This document shows positions 39,989 through 49,100 of a DNA stretch of 64,000 bases, one piece after another. Source of the DNA: VSJD01 sp964617825 (lineage in GTDB: Bacteria; Verrucomicrobiota; Kiritimatiellia; JAAZAB01); NCBI GenBank assembly GCA_964617825.1, contig CAZTWL010000005.1:90392-154391 (forward strand), given 5' to 3'. The notes beneath the pieces are model-generated. The model saw only the letters and a list, made by a program, of their open reading frames with translations. It had not been told where the DNA came from and searched no databases. Position numbers and translations under genes: made by a program. Within the stretch, counting starts at the first letter, position 1. Each line of letters starts with the position of its first letter.

Positions 39989-41490
39989 TTTCGTACCCCC
40001 GCCGGCTCGATGTGGGCCATTTCCGGAATATTGTAGCTGCGCTGAATAATTGGATCGGCGCGCATTGTCGCGGCGGCGTCCAGGATCAAGGGGTCCGGAT
40101 TGTTTTCAAAACGAATGACGTGAAAATCGTTTGTCGTCTGACTGAACGCGGCGGGCAGGTCCTGCATGCTGCGGATGGGCCGGCCGTTGATTTCGCGCAC
40201 GATTTGATTCAGGTAGGGCTCGTCGTAGGCATTCACGGGATGGGCCAACCGGTTGCGCAGGACGACAAACTGGTCGCGCCCGGCAGTCAAGCCATCCACC
40301 TTGGCGAAGGTGGCGTAATACAGCAGGTGGTGCGCATACCACTGGTTCAGTTCCCTTCCGGCGGCCATCAGCATGCCGCGGCTCAGCGGTTCAAAGACCA
40401 GCCCGCCTATGATGAAATATTCCGGGCGGCGCTCATAGGCATAGCGAAAAGCGAAAGGATCGTTGCGGTTGGCCAGCGGCACGGAAATATCCGCAGCTTG
40501 CCCGTTGCGCCAGACCTTGAAGGCCACGGCTTCGCCGCATTGCTTGCGCTCCAGGAGCTCCACGTATTCGATCGTCTGGCCGTCCAAGCGCACGGTGCCG
40601 TCGCTGGCGATGGCGTGTCCGTCAATGGCCAGCAAAACATCGTTGGTCTGCAGGATGCCGAGGGCGCAGCCGAACGGGTCGACGAAAGAAACCACCACCC
40701 CCGTGTCGTTGTCCGTCAGTCCAAGGTTACGCCGCATGGCAGGATTCGGCGTTTCCAGGTGGGCGATTCCCGTTTCCGGGTAGCCGTCATACGTGCCGTC
40801 TTCAATGTCCGTCAGAAAATGCCGGATAACCGGCAGGGGAATGGCGTAACCGAGGTTTTGGGCGTTGGCAATCCCCTGGAAGGCGACGCCCACCACGCGA
40901 TTATTGAACAGCACCGGGCCGCCGCTGTTGCCCGGATTGATGGCGGCATCCACCTGAATTGCCAGGTGACTATCCACCTGGCTGTGGGTGTAAAGCTGGT
41001 AATCGATGCGCGACACAACGCCCTTGGTCAATGAAAGCCGTTCTCCGCCCATCGGGTAACCCAGCACAATCACTTCCTCGTTCAGGTCCGGCAAACTGTC
41101 GCCCAATTCCATGGGCGCGGCTTGGGCGTAAAACTCGGCATCGCGGACTGTCAGGACCGCCAGGTCGCAGTCATGGCCGATGAAGGCGATTTCGGCCGGG
41201 TAGCGGCGGGATTGACCCTCGCGCTGGACTTCGATGAAGCGGGTATCGGATACAACGTGGGCGTTAGTCAGGATTCTTTTCCTGCCGATAACGAATCCGG
41301 AACCGCTGGCGGAAGATGGCGCCGCCGGTTGCCAGGGCCAGGCGTAGTCCTCGCGCTGGATGGTGGCATAGACCTTGACAACCGATTCACGGAATTCATG
41401 ACTGCCGAACCAGGCAGCCTGAGCATTGAATCCCAGCGTGATCGCCAGCCAGGTAATGGCCGTCAATATCCGGTAACGTAAAGTGTGCAT
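39985..41490 (-). CDS. HtrA/Deg-like trypsin-type serine protease with PDZ-like regions
   Basis: 501 residues. Signal peptide residues 1-25 (LTAITWLAITLGFNAQA) predicts periplasmic export. Complete triad: His78 in RILTNAHVV, Asp109 in HDCDLAVL and Ser189 in INPGNSGGPVLFNN. A first PDZ-like segment is around TGVVVSFVDPFGCALGILQTNDVLLAIDGHAI, and a long C-terminal region with a second (LNQIVREINGRPIRSMQDLPAAF) resembles the extended Deg proteases with two PDZ modules. Envelope quality control is the family role. Translationally coupled to the inactive paralogue downstream. Confidence 0.92.
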   Translation of the reverse strand: MHTLRYRILTAITWLAITLGFNAQAAWFGSHEFRESVVKVYATIQREDYAWPWQPAAPSSASGSGFVIGRKRILTNAHVVSDTRFIEVQREGQSRRYPAEIAFIGHDCDLAVLTVRDAEFYAQAAPMELGDSLPDLNEEVIVLGYPMGGERLSLTKGVVSRIDYQLYTHSQVDSHLAIQVDAAINPGNSGGPVLFNNRVVGVAFQGIANAQNLGYAIPLPVIRHFLTDIEDGTYDGYPETGIAHLETPNPAMRRNLGLTDNDTGVVVSFVDPFGCALGILQTNDVLLAIDGHAIASDGTVRLDGQTIEYVELLERKQCGEAVAFKVWRNGQAADISVPLANRNDPFAFRYAYERRPEYFIIGGLVFEPLSRGMLMAAGRELNQWYAHHLLYYATFAKVDGLTAGRDQFVVLRNRLAHPVNAYDEPYLNQIVREINGRPIRSMQDLPAAFSQTTNDFHVIRFENNPDPLILDAAATMRADPIIQRSYNIPEMAHIEPAGVRK

Positions 41491-41672
41491 GCGCGGAATC
41501 TATCGCAAATCAGCGCAGCCGCAAAGCGTGAAATTATCCCAAGGATGTCTTGACAAATTCTGGAAAACGAGGAAATTAACGGCGTTGCTTGTCAATAGGG
41601 ATACAGTAGCGTCGGATTTATAAAAGAACGGGAAAGTTGGGAACCAACAAACATCAGTTGCAAGGAAACCTC

Positions 41673-42734
41673 ATGCACAAAAACAAGGTTAAGATCGGGA
41701 TCATTGGCCTTGGCGCCATCGGGTCGGTCCACGCGGATGCTTACCATGCCTCGTCCGAATGCGAAATTACGGCAATTTGCGATATTCTCGAAGACCGGCT
41801 GGCCGTAATCGGGGATAAATATAATGTCCAAAAACGGTTCAAGAATTACCGCGATTTATTGAAAACCGATATCGATGCCGTCAGCGTCTGTGTTGGCAAT
41901 GCCCTGCACCGCGAATTTGCGGTTGCCGCGCTCAAGGCCGGCAAGCATGTTCTGCTCGAAAAGCCCATGGCCATGAACGCCGGCGAAGCCGCCGCCATCA
42001 TCAAGGCCGAAAAAGCGGCCAAAAAAGTTCTTCAAATCGGCATGGTCAATCGCCAGTCCCAGGAAGTACAGGTTGCCAAGGACTATGTCCGGAAAGGATT
42101 GCTGGGCAATATTTATCACATGCGCACGGTTTTGATCCGCCGGCGCGGCATTCCGGGACTCGGCGGCTGGTTCACCACCAAGTCCGCTTCCGGCGGCGGT
42201 CCGCTTATCGATATCGGCGTGCATTGGTTCGATGTCAGCATGTACGTCAGCGGACTCTGGAAGCCGACTTCGGTCAGCGCCATGAATTATGCCAAGTTCG
42301 GCCTGGATATGCGCAGTTACCGCTATGTCAGCATGTGGGCCGGTCCGCCGAAATTCGACGGCGTTTTTGACGTCGAGGATTATTCTACCGGTCTGGTCAG
42401 GTTCGGCAACAAGGCTTCCATGGTCTTTGAGATTGCCTGGGCGGCCAATACCGAGGGCGGCCAGTATATCGAAATTCTTGGCGATAAAGGCGGCGTTCGG
42501 ATGTTTAACGGCAAGCCGATGACCATCTTTACCGAAAACAACAACCATATCGCCGATATCACTCCCCAAATTGATGATACCGCCAATCGCTTCCATCGCG
42601 AGATCAAGGCGTTTATCAAAGCCTGCCGGGGCGAGTGTCCTCCGGCCGCCACCGCTGAAGAAGGCTTGACGGTCATGAAGTTGATTGACGCCGTCTATGC
42701 CTCCGGCAAAGCCGGGCGCGAAGTGGCCATCTGA
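41673..42734 (+). CDS. Gfo/Idh/MocA-family oxidoreductase
   Basis: NAD(P)-dependent sugar or inositol oxidoreductase, 353 residues from the ATG at 41673 with AAGGAA upstream. The frame opens 12 codons earlier, but MHKNKVKIGIIGLGAIGSVHADAYH is the normal family start. Nucleotide-binding GLGAIG at residues 11-16, catalytic Lys in LLEKPMAMNAGEA, and the C-terminal substrate domain with GGPLIDIGVHWFDVSMYV (catalytic His region). A possible -35 TTGACA lies at 41550. It converges on the carbohydrate locus from 42853 to 52228, suggesting a linked sugar pathway, but the substrate cannot be read from sequence. Confidence 0.93.
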   Translation: MHKNKVKIGIIGLGAIGSVHADAYHASSECEITAICDILEDRLAVIGDKYNVQKRFKNYRDLLKTDIDAVSVCVGNALHREFAVAALKAGKHVLLEKPMAMNAGEAAAIIKAEKAAKKVLQIGMVNRQSQEVQVAKDYVRKGLLGNIYHMRTVLIRRRGIPGLGGWFTTKSASGGGPLIDIGVHWFDVSMYVSGLWKPTSVSAMNYAKFGLDMRSYRYVSMWAGPPKFDGVFDVEDYSTGLVRFGNKASMVFEIAWAANTEGGQYIEILGDKGGVRMFNGKPMTIFTENNNHIADITPQIDDTANRFHREIKAFIKACRGECPPAATAEEGLTVMKLIDAVYASGKAGREVAI

Positions 42735-42766
42735 GCCGGTTGGGAAGGATAAGATTAGAAGCAGGG

Positions 42767-42793
42767 AAAGGGAGCGCAGACGCTCCCTTTTCT
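42767..42793. terminator. Bidirectional terminator between the oxidoreductase and glycosidase genes
   Basis: Stem AAAGGGAGCG, loop CAGA, stem CGCTCCCTTT followed by T. A-tracts upstream let it work on the minus strand as well. It lies between two convergent genes. Confidence 0.85.
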
Positions 42794-42852
42794 TGTTATC
42801 CGGCAGTGGCCGCCATAGGCCTCTGTTTCAAGGCGCGGGCTGGCTTGAGCTG

Positions 42853-44844
42853 TTAACCCATGGTGATTACCGAAAGAGGATCTGCGGAGCAGGCCAAGGC
42901 CACAATCTTTCCCTTGGCGATTTTCTTTGTGACGTGGCCTTCGGAATCGTAGACGGACAGGGGGCTTGCGGCCGGCTCTTTCAATGTCACAAAGCATGGC
43001 TGGCCGGTTTTGTTGTAAACGGCCACAAGCCGTTTGCCGTTGCCGGCCCGGAACGATTTTGCGCAGACATTGGGCGGCAGGTCACGGAAGATGGTGTCAT
43101 CTTCGAAAATGCCCCCGGAGAAATAACCGGCAAACCTTGTTTTGAAGTTCACGGCCTTCATGAAGAAATCATGGAGACGCGGGTTTGAAATGACGTGATC
43201 GTAGGTCCAGAAAAATATCCCGTTAACGAACATTTTTCCGATAATATCCCGCACATGGTTCTCTTCCGTTTCGGGCGGATTGCCGGGCCACGGCTTCTGC
43301 AGCACCTGGTCCATCAGGGACGCGGTTGGAAAAGTGTACTTGCACATTTCAGGGAAAGCATATTTGATTCCCGTCATCCAACAGGTATGAATCAGCTGGG
43401 AATCGAGAACGGGAAGAAGGGCGTCGGTAAAAAATTCGGAAAAAAGGAATATTTTGCCTTCATATTTTGCACCCAGCTCATCCCGGATTTCTTTTATCAG
43501 CGATACGTTGTTAAGGATCCAACTTTCCTGGTGCTGGTGGCTGCGATCATAGCACACCCTGGGTGGGACCGATAGCTGGTCGATGTAGACCCCGTCGGCT
43601 TTAACCTGTTCGATTAAATACTTAACGTTGTTTTTTACCTTTTCCCGCCATCCTCCGGCGCTGTTGCACATGCCTGTAAGAATCCTGCTTCCCCAGCGGA
43701 CGTCGTATGTGCTGCCGTCGAATTTTTTAGCCGCCCAGGCTTTCCCTGTGCTTTGATAATCCGGGCTCTCCTTGTCGAAGGAATACGCATTGTTGTAAAA
43801 GAACACCTGGCCGCCCAGTTGGTGGACGGCTTTGACGCCGTCAATCAAATCCTGTTCCGTCCCCAGTTCGGGATCGGGTCGGAAACAGGGATAATTGTTG
43901 TCAAATCCGTTGTGGTGCCACCCGGCCATGAGCAGGGCGGTGAAGCCGTTGGCTTGAGCTTCCTTGAATAATTGCGGCAGGTCCCGGAACAAGTGGTTGA
44001 TGTCGCCGTTCTGCCATTTGAAGTCGTAATGACAAACCATGCCCGGCGCTTTTCTGATATAAGCGGGCGGCTCGCGTGTTTCCGTGCGCAGCTGCTCGTG
44101 AAAAAGGCGGTAAATATCCGCGCCTCGATGCCAGTCTCCGGAATGAAGGCCGATAATATACTTACCCTCCCATTCGGGTAGTTGCCGGTTGAAAACCTGC
44201 TCGATTCCGAACGTCAACCCCTTCTGGTTCCTCCTTGCCGTGACGTGGAAAAAAGCGTGCTCGAATCCGGGATCGTGGCTGGCCAGGTAAAATCCGGCGC
44301 CCGCGGTGCAGTAATCCAGCCACATCATCGATAAGTGGGGATAGCATAAATCGACGGTGTCGCCCTGGTTGTTCAGGAATCCGAAGCCTTCGCGACTTAC
44401 CGTAAGGATGCGGTCTTTCCAAGCTGCGGACTCCTTTACCCACTTGGTGAAGAGTTCGGCGGCTGGATCTTCGATTTTTACCCCGGCGCCGTACGGATAG
44501 ACGAGCGAATCTTTTCCTTGCCCGCTGAGGTCGATGCAGGCCGGCAGCGTGAAGATTATTTTCCGGACGGCATACGCGGGGTTCGGATTCTTGAATTTGA
44601 CTTTGCAGGCAACGGAGTCGGAGGTGTTCGATGCCCAGTCATATTGAAGCGTGATGCCCTCCGGTCCGCCGGGTAGCCCGGCAATTACTTCGTGTCCGCC
44701 TTTCTCCGCAATAAGGGTGATAAGCGGCTTGTTCGGATCGGTAGTTATTTCCATACCGGTGCTTGAATTTCGAAACGACGTCAGTCTGCCTTCCGGAAGG
44801 TTGCCGTCAATTACAAGGTTGCCGAAGCGAGTGATTGTTTTCAA
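42853..44844 (-). CDS. Glycoside-hydrolase-like protein (DUF6259-type TIM barrel)
   Basis: About 663 residues, cytosolic by absence of a signal peptide. The start is probably a TTG at 44844 (MKTITRFGNLVID), 8 nt after GGAG; the open frame also allows a TTG six codons upstream. N-terminal beta-rich domain (residues 1-200), then a TIM-barrel region with motifs GFTALLMAGWHHNGFDNNYPCF, GVKAVHQLGGQVFFYNNAYSFDK, VKADGVYIDQLSVPPRVCYD (candidate catalytic Asp) and IFLFSEFFTDAL (candidate Glu). C-terminal beta domain. The overall pattern matches uncharacterised DUF6259-like glycosidases of gut and environmental saccharolytic bacteria; this name is tentative. Last gene of the minus-strand carbohydrate locus. 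Confidence 0.78.
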   Translation of the reverse strand: MKTITRFGNLVIDGNLPEGRLTSFRNSSTGMEITTDPNKPLITLIAEKGGHEVIAGLPGGPEGITLQYDWASNTSDSVACKVKFKNPNPAYAVRKIIFTLPACIDLSGQGKDSLVYPYGAGVKIEDPAAELFTKWVKESAAWKDRILTVSREGFGFLNNQGDTVDLCYPHLSMMWLDYCTAGAGFYLASHDPGFEHAFFHVTARRNQKGLTFGIEQVFNRQLPEWEGKYIIGLHSGDWHRGADIYRLFHEQLRTETREPPAYIRKAPGMVCHYDFKWQNGDINHLFRDLPQLFKEAQANGFTALLMAGWHHNGFDNNYPCFRPDPELGTEQDLIDGVKAVHQLGGQVFFYNNAYSFDKESPDYQSTGKAWAAKKFDGSTYDVRWGSRILTGMCNSAGGWREKVKNNVKYLIEQVKADGVYIDQLSVPPRVCYDRSHQHQESWILNNVSLIKEIRDELGAKYEGKIFLFSEFFTDALLPVLDSQLIHTCWMTGIKYAFPEMCKYTFPTASLMDQVLQKPWPGNPPETEENHVRDIIGKMFVNGIFFWTYDHVISNPRLHDFFMKAVNFKTRFAGYFSGGIFEDDTIFRDLPPNVCAKSFRAGNGKRLVAVYNKTGQPCFVTLKEPAASPLSVYDSEGHVTKKIAKGKIVALACSADPLSVITMG

Positions 44845-44907
44845 AGTATATGCTCCGTTCAAAAAAATATCTAAGCGGCGGTTGTGTCTTTGGCGTCGAT
44901 CAACTGG

Positions 44908-46095
44908 TTATCTGAACCTGAACATTGTGCCGCTGGGAATGAAGAGTTCATAGGCCCCCATGTCCGCTTGGCCATGCAGGATGCGCGCATGCCCATCCAG
45001 GTCAACCGCGCTAATCATCCAGTCCATCTCGTTGGTTCCCGAATTAAAACATGGCGAACGGGAATTTAACCGGTAGTTGCCTTTCGCAAAGCCGACGAAC
45101 CCCGGATCGTTGGTTGTATTGCCGCGGCTATCAAGAACGAAGAATGAGTTGGATGTCGAGCATGAGTAGCCGACGGAACTTGTATTGTTTCCTGTCGTAG
45201 TCACAAAGTGGATGTTCCTGCTTGCTTGCGAGGATCCACTCTGGCATGCATTGCTTTGGATGATGCAGTTAACAATGGCGTTGGTGTTCAGAAAGCCCGA
45301 AATGGCCAAACCGCCGCCAGCAGTCTTGGCGATGTTGCTCACAATTGTGCAGTTTGCAAAATTCACGTTGTTCATCTGGTTTATCCGAATTCCCCCGCCA
45401 TATGCGGTGTTTGTGGCCACGTTGTTTCTGATCAGGCAATTTCTGAAGGTCATAGAGGCGGCATTAAAATCACCGCAATAGATGCCGGCCCCGTCGGTAG
45501 GCGAATTATTGTTTTCGATAGTACAGTTCATGACCGCACATTCAAGAAAGACAGATATTCCGCGCGTGACATTTCCGCTGATCATACTGTTCGCGATAAT
45601 GGCTGGTCCGGCGATGGATCCGATATTGATTCCGGAAATGGCGCCGGGAAGGATGACGGGCAGACATCCGGTGATAAGACAATTGGTCACAGTTCCTGCT
45701 GCTATTTTTATTCCGCCGGCGCCGTTTGTTACTGTTAGCCTATTAAGAATACAGAGTGGATGTTTTAGGATGAAAAAAAATGATGCGGCTCCGTTGAAAA
45801 TTGTTGTATCCCGCCCGTTAACGCCTTGCAGCGTGACGTCGTTTGTAATGGTAACCGTATTGGTGAGAAAATAGATGCCGTTGGTTGCCATGACTGTCCT
45901 AGGCATGGTGGCATTGGTCATGGCGGCATTCACCACGTCAATCACGCTGGTTCCTGCCGTTTCCCAGCTGGTGTATGGATTGGCTGCGTTTGGATTGGCC
46001 GGCATCAGGTAATGCGTGGCCGCATTCGCGGTAAGGCCGTTTAAACAAAGAAAAGCTAAGCAAACCGGCCAGAAATACAAAATCAACAATTGCAC
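44908..46095 (-). CDS. Secreted right-handed parallel beta-helix protein
   Basis: 395 residues starting at a GTG (46095) placed by AGGAGC. Signal peptide residues 1-25 (LAFLCLNGLTANAA). Residues about 45-330 show beta-helix rungs with Asn/Thr-rich turns (NGIYFLTNTVTITNDVTLQGV, NCLIRNNVATNTAYGGGIRI, NCTIVSNIAKTAGGGLAI, NCIIQSNA), the fold of polysaccharide lyases and similar secreted proteins. The C-terminus (NYRLNSRSPCFNSGTN, DLDGHARILHGQADMGAYE) is the typical end of choice-of-anchor/pectate-lyase-like secreted proteins of PVC bacteria. No lyase catalytic residues can be named. It sits between two glycosidase-like genes, so polysaccharide binding or cleavage is inferred. Confidence 0.85.
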   Translation of the reverse strand: MQLLILYFWPVCLAFLCLNGLTANAATHYLMPANPNAANPYTSWETAGTSVIDVVNAAMTNATMPRTVMATNGIYFLTNTVTITNDVTLQGVNGRDTTIFNGAASFFFILKHPLCILNRLTVTNGAGGIKIAAGTVTNCLITGCLPVILPGAISGINIGSIAGPAIIANSMISGNVTRGISVFLECAVMNCTIENNNSPTDGAGIYCGDFNAASMTFRNCLIRNNVATNTAYGGGIRINQMNNVNFANCTIVSNIAKTAGGGLAISGFLNTNAIVNCIIQSNACQSGSSQASRNIHFVTTTGNNTSSVGYSCSTSNSFFVLDSRGNTTNDPGFVGFAKGNYRLNSRSPCFNSGTNEMDWMISAVDLDGHARILHGQADMGAYELFIPSGTMFRFR

Positions 46096-46120
46096 GTTGT
46101 TGCTCCTGGGTTTATTGTGC

Positions 46121-49100
46121 TTACTGATAGGTCTTGGCTGTTTCGCTGTAATACCTTGCCACGTCTTCTTCTTTCCAGCAGGTCGTGTATATAGCCACGG
46201 GCCCGATTATGCCTTTAAACACAGCATGCCCTTTCCCCTCCCCAAACCGGCCGATGTACATATGATCCTTTGTTCCTTTTGAGGCGTTTGCCTCCATCTT
46301 GGCCGGGGCGGCTTTTCCATCGGTGCCCTTGGTATTGCCTGTCACCGCCAGTGAGGCCACACCATTCAGGTACATCCGGGGAGCCGAAATAAAATCATGG
46401 GCCAGGACAATATGATTCCATTGATAAGGCGTTATCCCACCGTTCTTCCATGACCCGATCCATGTTACCCAGGCATTGGAATTCTTTCCCCAATAATAGT
46501 ATTGAAGTCCTCCATAACTGCACCACAACCAATACTGCTTTCCTCTGGCCACAATCGTGCTGCCTTTTGCCGATAATGGATGAATCCAGGCGGCGATGGT
46601 TATGGGGCCGGATATATCGAGCGATTCACCGGCCCCGCAATCTACATAAGCATTGCTTCCGTCCAGCATCAGGGAATTCCCGTTCTTTTTGATCCATTTT
46701 CCCGCTATGATTTTAGCCTCGTTGCCGAAGGTTGAAAGGTCGGCGCTCATTTCCCCGAATCCATTGTTGAAACGCCAGGCGCCGGCCAGGGTCTTGTCCG
46801 GCTGCCCGGTTGCTTCCTTGGCATCATCGATGGCCGCGCTGTCTCCGGATTTGTCGGGCACCGCTTTTACCAGCGTTCCCAGAACCGTTCCCTTGGAATC
46901 GGCAATCGTCAGTCGGACCGTATAGTGTCCGGTCCCGGCCAGGGCGGATAAGGGCGCTGCAAAGGCCTGTTTTGCCGGGTTTTCAAAGGATACCGCGCCG
47001 GACCATTTGCCGATCTCCAGTGCCTTGATCCCGTCCTTGAGCAAGGATAATTCCAGCGCGACCGTTTTTGGGGCAAGCGCGGCGCTGCCCAGTTCAACTT
47101 TAACGGAAAGTTCCTGCTTGTCTCGTGTATGCCCAACGGTCAACGCCAGCGCCATGTCGTCAAACACGGCATCCAGGGCGGAGACGCCTGGGATGAGCAT
47201 GAAACGCGTGGAGAGGGTCAGCTTCTGGCCAGGTTTTACCATGGAAGTCGTCTGGAACAGTTCCATGGCGCTGCAATTCATGCCCGTCCACATTAAGGCG
47301 CTGGAAACTTCGTTTTTTGGAAATTGCTGAATGTAAGCCAGTGACCGGCTCCGGTCTACAATCCCCGCCCAGCCCTCGGAGGGAACAACGGAAACGCTCT
47401 TCGTGTTGCACACGGCTCTTACCGCGCCCGAAACTGACACATAAAACGAATCGGCATAATCGGATGAACCGCCCACGGACAACTGGGGATGCACCCGCAA
47501 TTCTACCGGAGCTTCCGTCTTCCCCACATACGTGGCTTCCACCAGCTGTGACCAGGCAGCCTCATCGCGTTTGATTGCGATGCGCTTGCGGAGCGATAGG
47601 TCTTTGACCTTTTCCTGCGATGCAAGCTGGATCACCACGGTATCGGCGGTATTGGACACCACTTCAAATCTACAGGGCAATGAGGGAAATCCGCCGTTAA
47701 TCCGCTCGGTGATTCCGACCTTGGTACCCTGGTCAATCGCGACTTGATTAATTCCGTCCCGGTTCAAGACAAAGGTGGGTACCCGGCCCCCGCGGCTCAA
47801 ATCCACCTCGATCCCGATTATTCCGTTCTGGATCATCAGCCGGTCGCCGGTCTGGCCGTCGCCGGTCTGCTTGAACGAGCATGCCGACTCCAGGCGCGCA
47901 TCGCCTGACGCGCGCATATCGAGCATGGCGCCGACCGGCAATGTGGCCCGGATTTCCTTGCAGACAAACGACAATGTTTTGCCGCCAACCGTCGTTTGCC
48001 AAGTTAAACCGGTGTAAATTCGACGGCGCACGGTATCGCCGCCGGCGCCGATCACGATATCCGCTTCGCCGTCGCGGATGACGATTACCTCTATGGTGTA
48101 CCCCTCTATTTCAAGCGGACGCCCTTCGTAAACCATGCCGGCATAAGGCAGGCGTGTTTGGGCAGATTGCGAATCGGAAGGCGGCTCCGCAGGCTGATCG
48201 TCAAGTTTCCGCTCCGGCTTGAGTTGCGCCAGTTGTTCCGCGCTCAAAGGATCCAGACGGAACACACGCACCCCGGGGACCGGCATCAAGAATCGCGCCA
48301 CCGTTTCTTTCGCATCAGTCCGGGACGGGACCTCCATGCCCAGCAGATAATCTTGGACCTTGTACGTGCCCTGGATTTTCACCGAACAGGGATTCATTTT
48401 GTTATCGTGCACATAAGGATAGGTGCAGATCAAAAAGGTCTGGCCCTTGTAGATCCATTCGCGCAACTTAAGCCGCTGGTCGTTGCACTCGTATTTCGAC
48501 GTCAATCCCAGTTCGGAGTTCACGGCGTCCATGATCTGGCGCGCGCCGTCGTTCATCTTCAGCAACCCGAAGGGAATTCCGCTGACTATTAGATGTCCTT
48601 TCCCCAGCCGGCAGGACACCACGGCTGCGGTCTTGTCCGCATACTCGATCAGTGTCTTGGCGTCCGAACCCTTGCCGACTTCGATCCGATACTCGTTTTC
48701 ACTGGAAATTAGCGGCATTTCCTCCCCGCTCACGATCGCCAGTTCGCTGGAAGTCGGCCGGCAGATGATGTTCCCGGCTGCGAGTAGTTTTCCGCTGGGG
48801 TGTCCGTAATTGTCGAATTTGCCGCTCTCGCCCTCCACCAGCAGATTCCCGCCGCTGCGCACATACGCCAGCAGTTTTTCCTGCGTGCTGTCCTTGAGAT
48901 AGTCGGCTTGCGGCACCAGCAACATCCGACAAGATGACAGGTCATATCCATCTTCCAGCGCCTCTTCGGCCAGAACCCGCGCCGGGCGATGCCATCTTAG
49001 GAACATGTCGTAGAGCTTGTTGACCGCATCGTGATGTTTGGTCGCCGAACTTCCGAACCAAACCTGGTCATGCCGCCGGCAGGTGTTGGAATACAGGAAT

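Noticed and set aside
41550..41578. Sigma-70 promoter upstream of the Gfo/Idh/MocA gene
   Set aside because: TTGACA is good, but the -10 candidate 17 bp downstream (AAATTA) matches poorly, so it is not listed as a feature.
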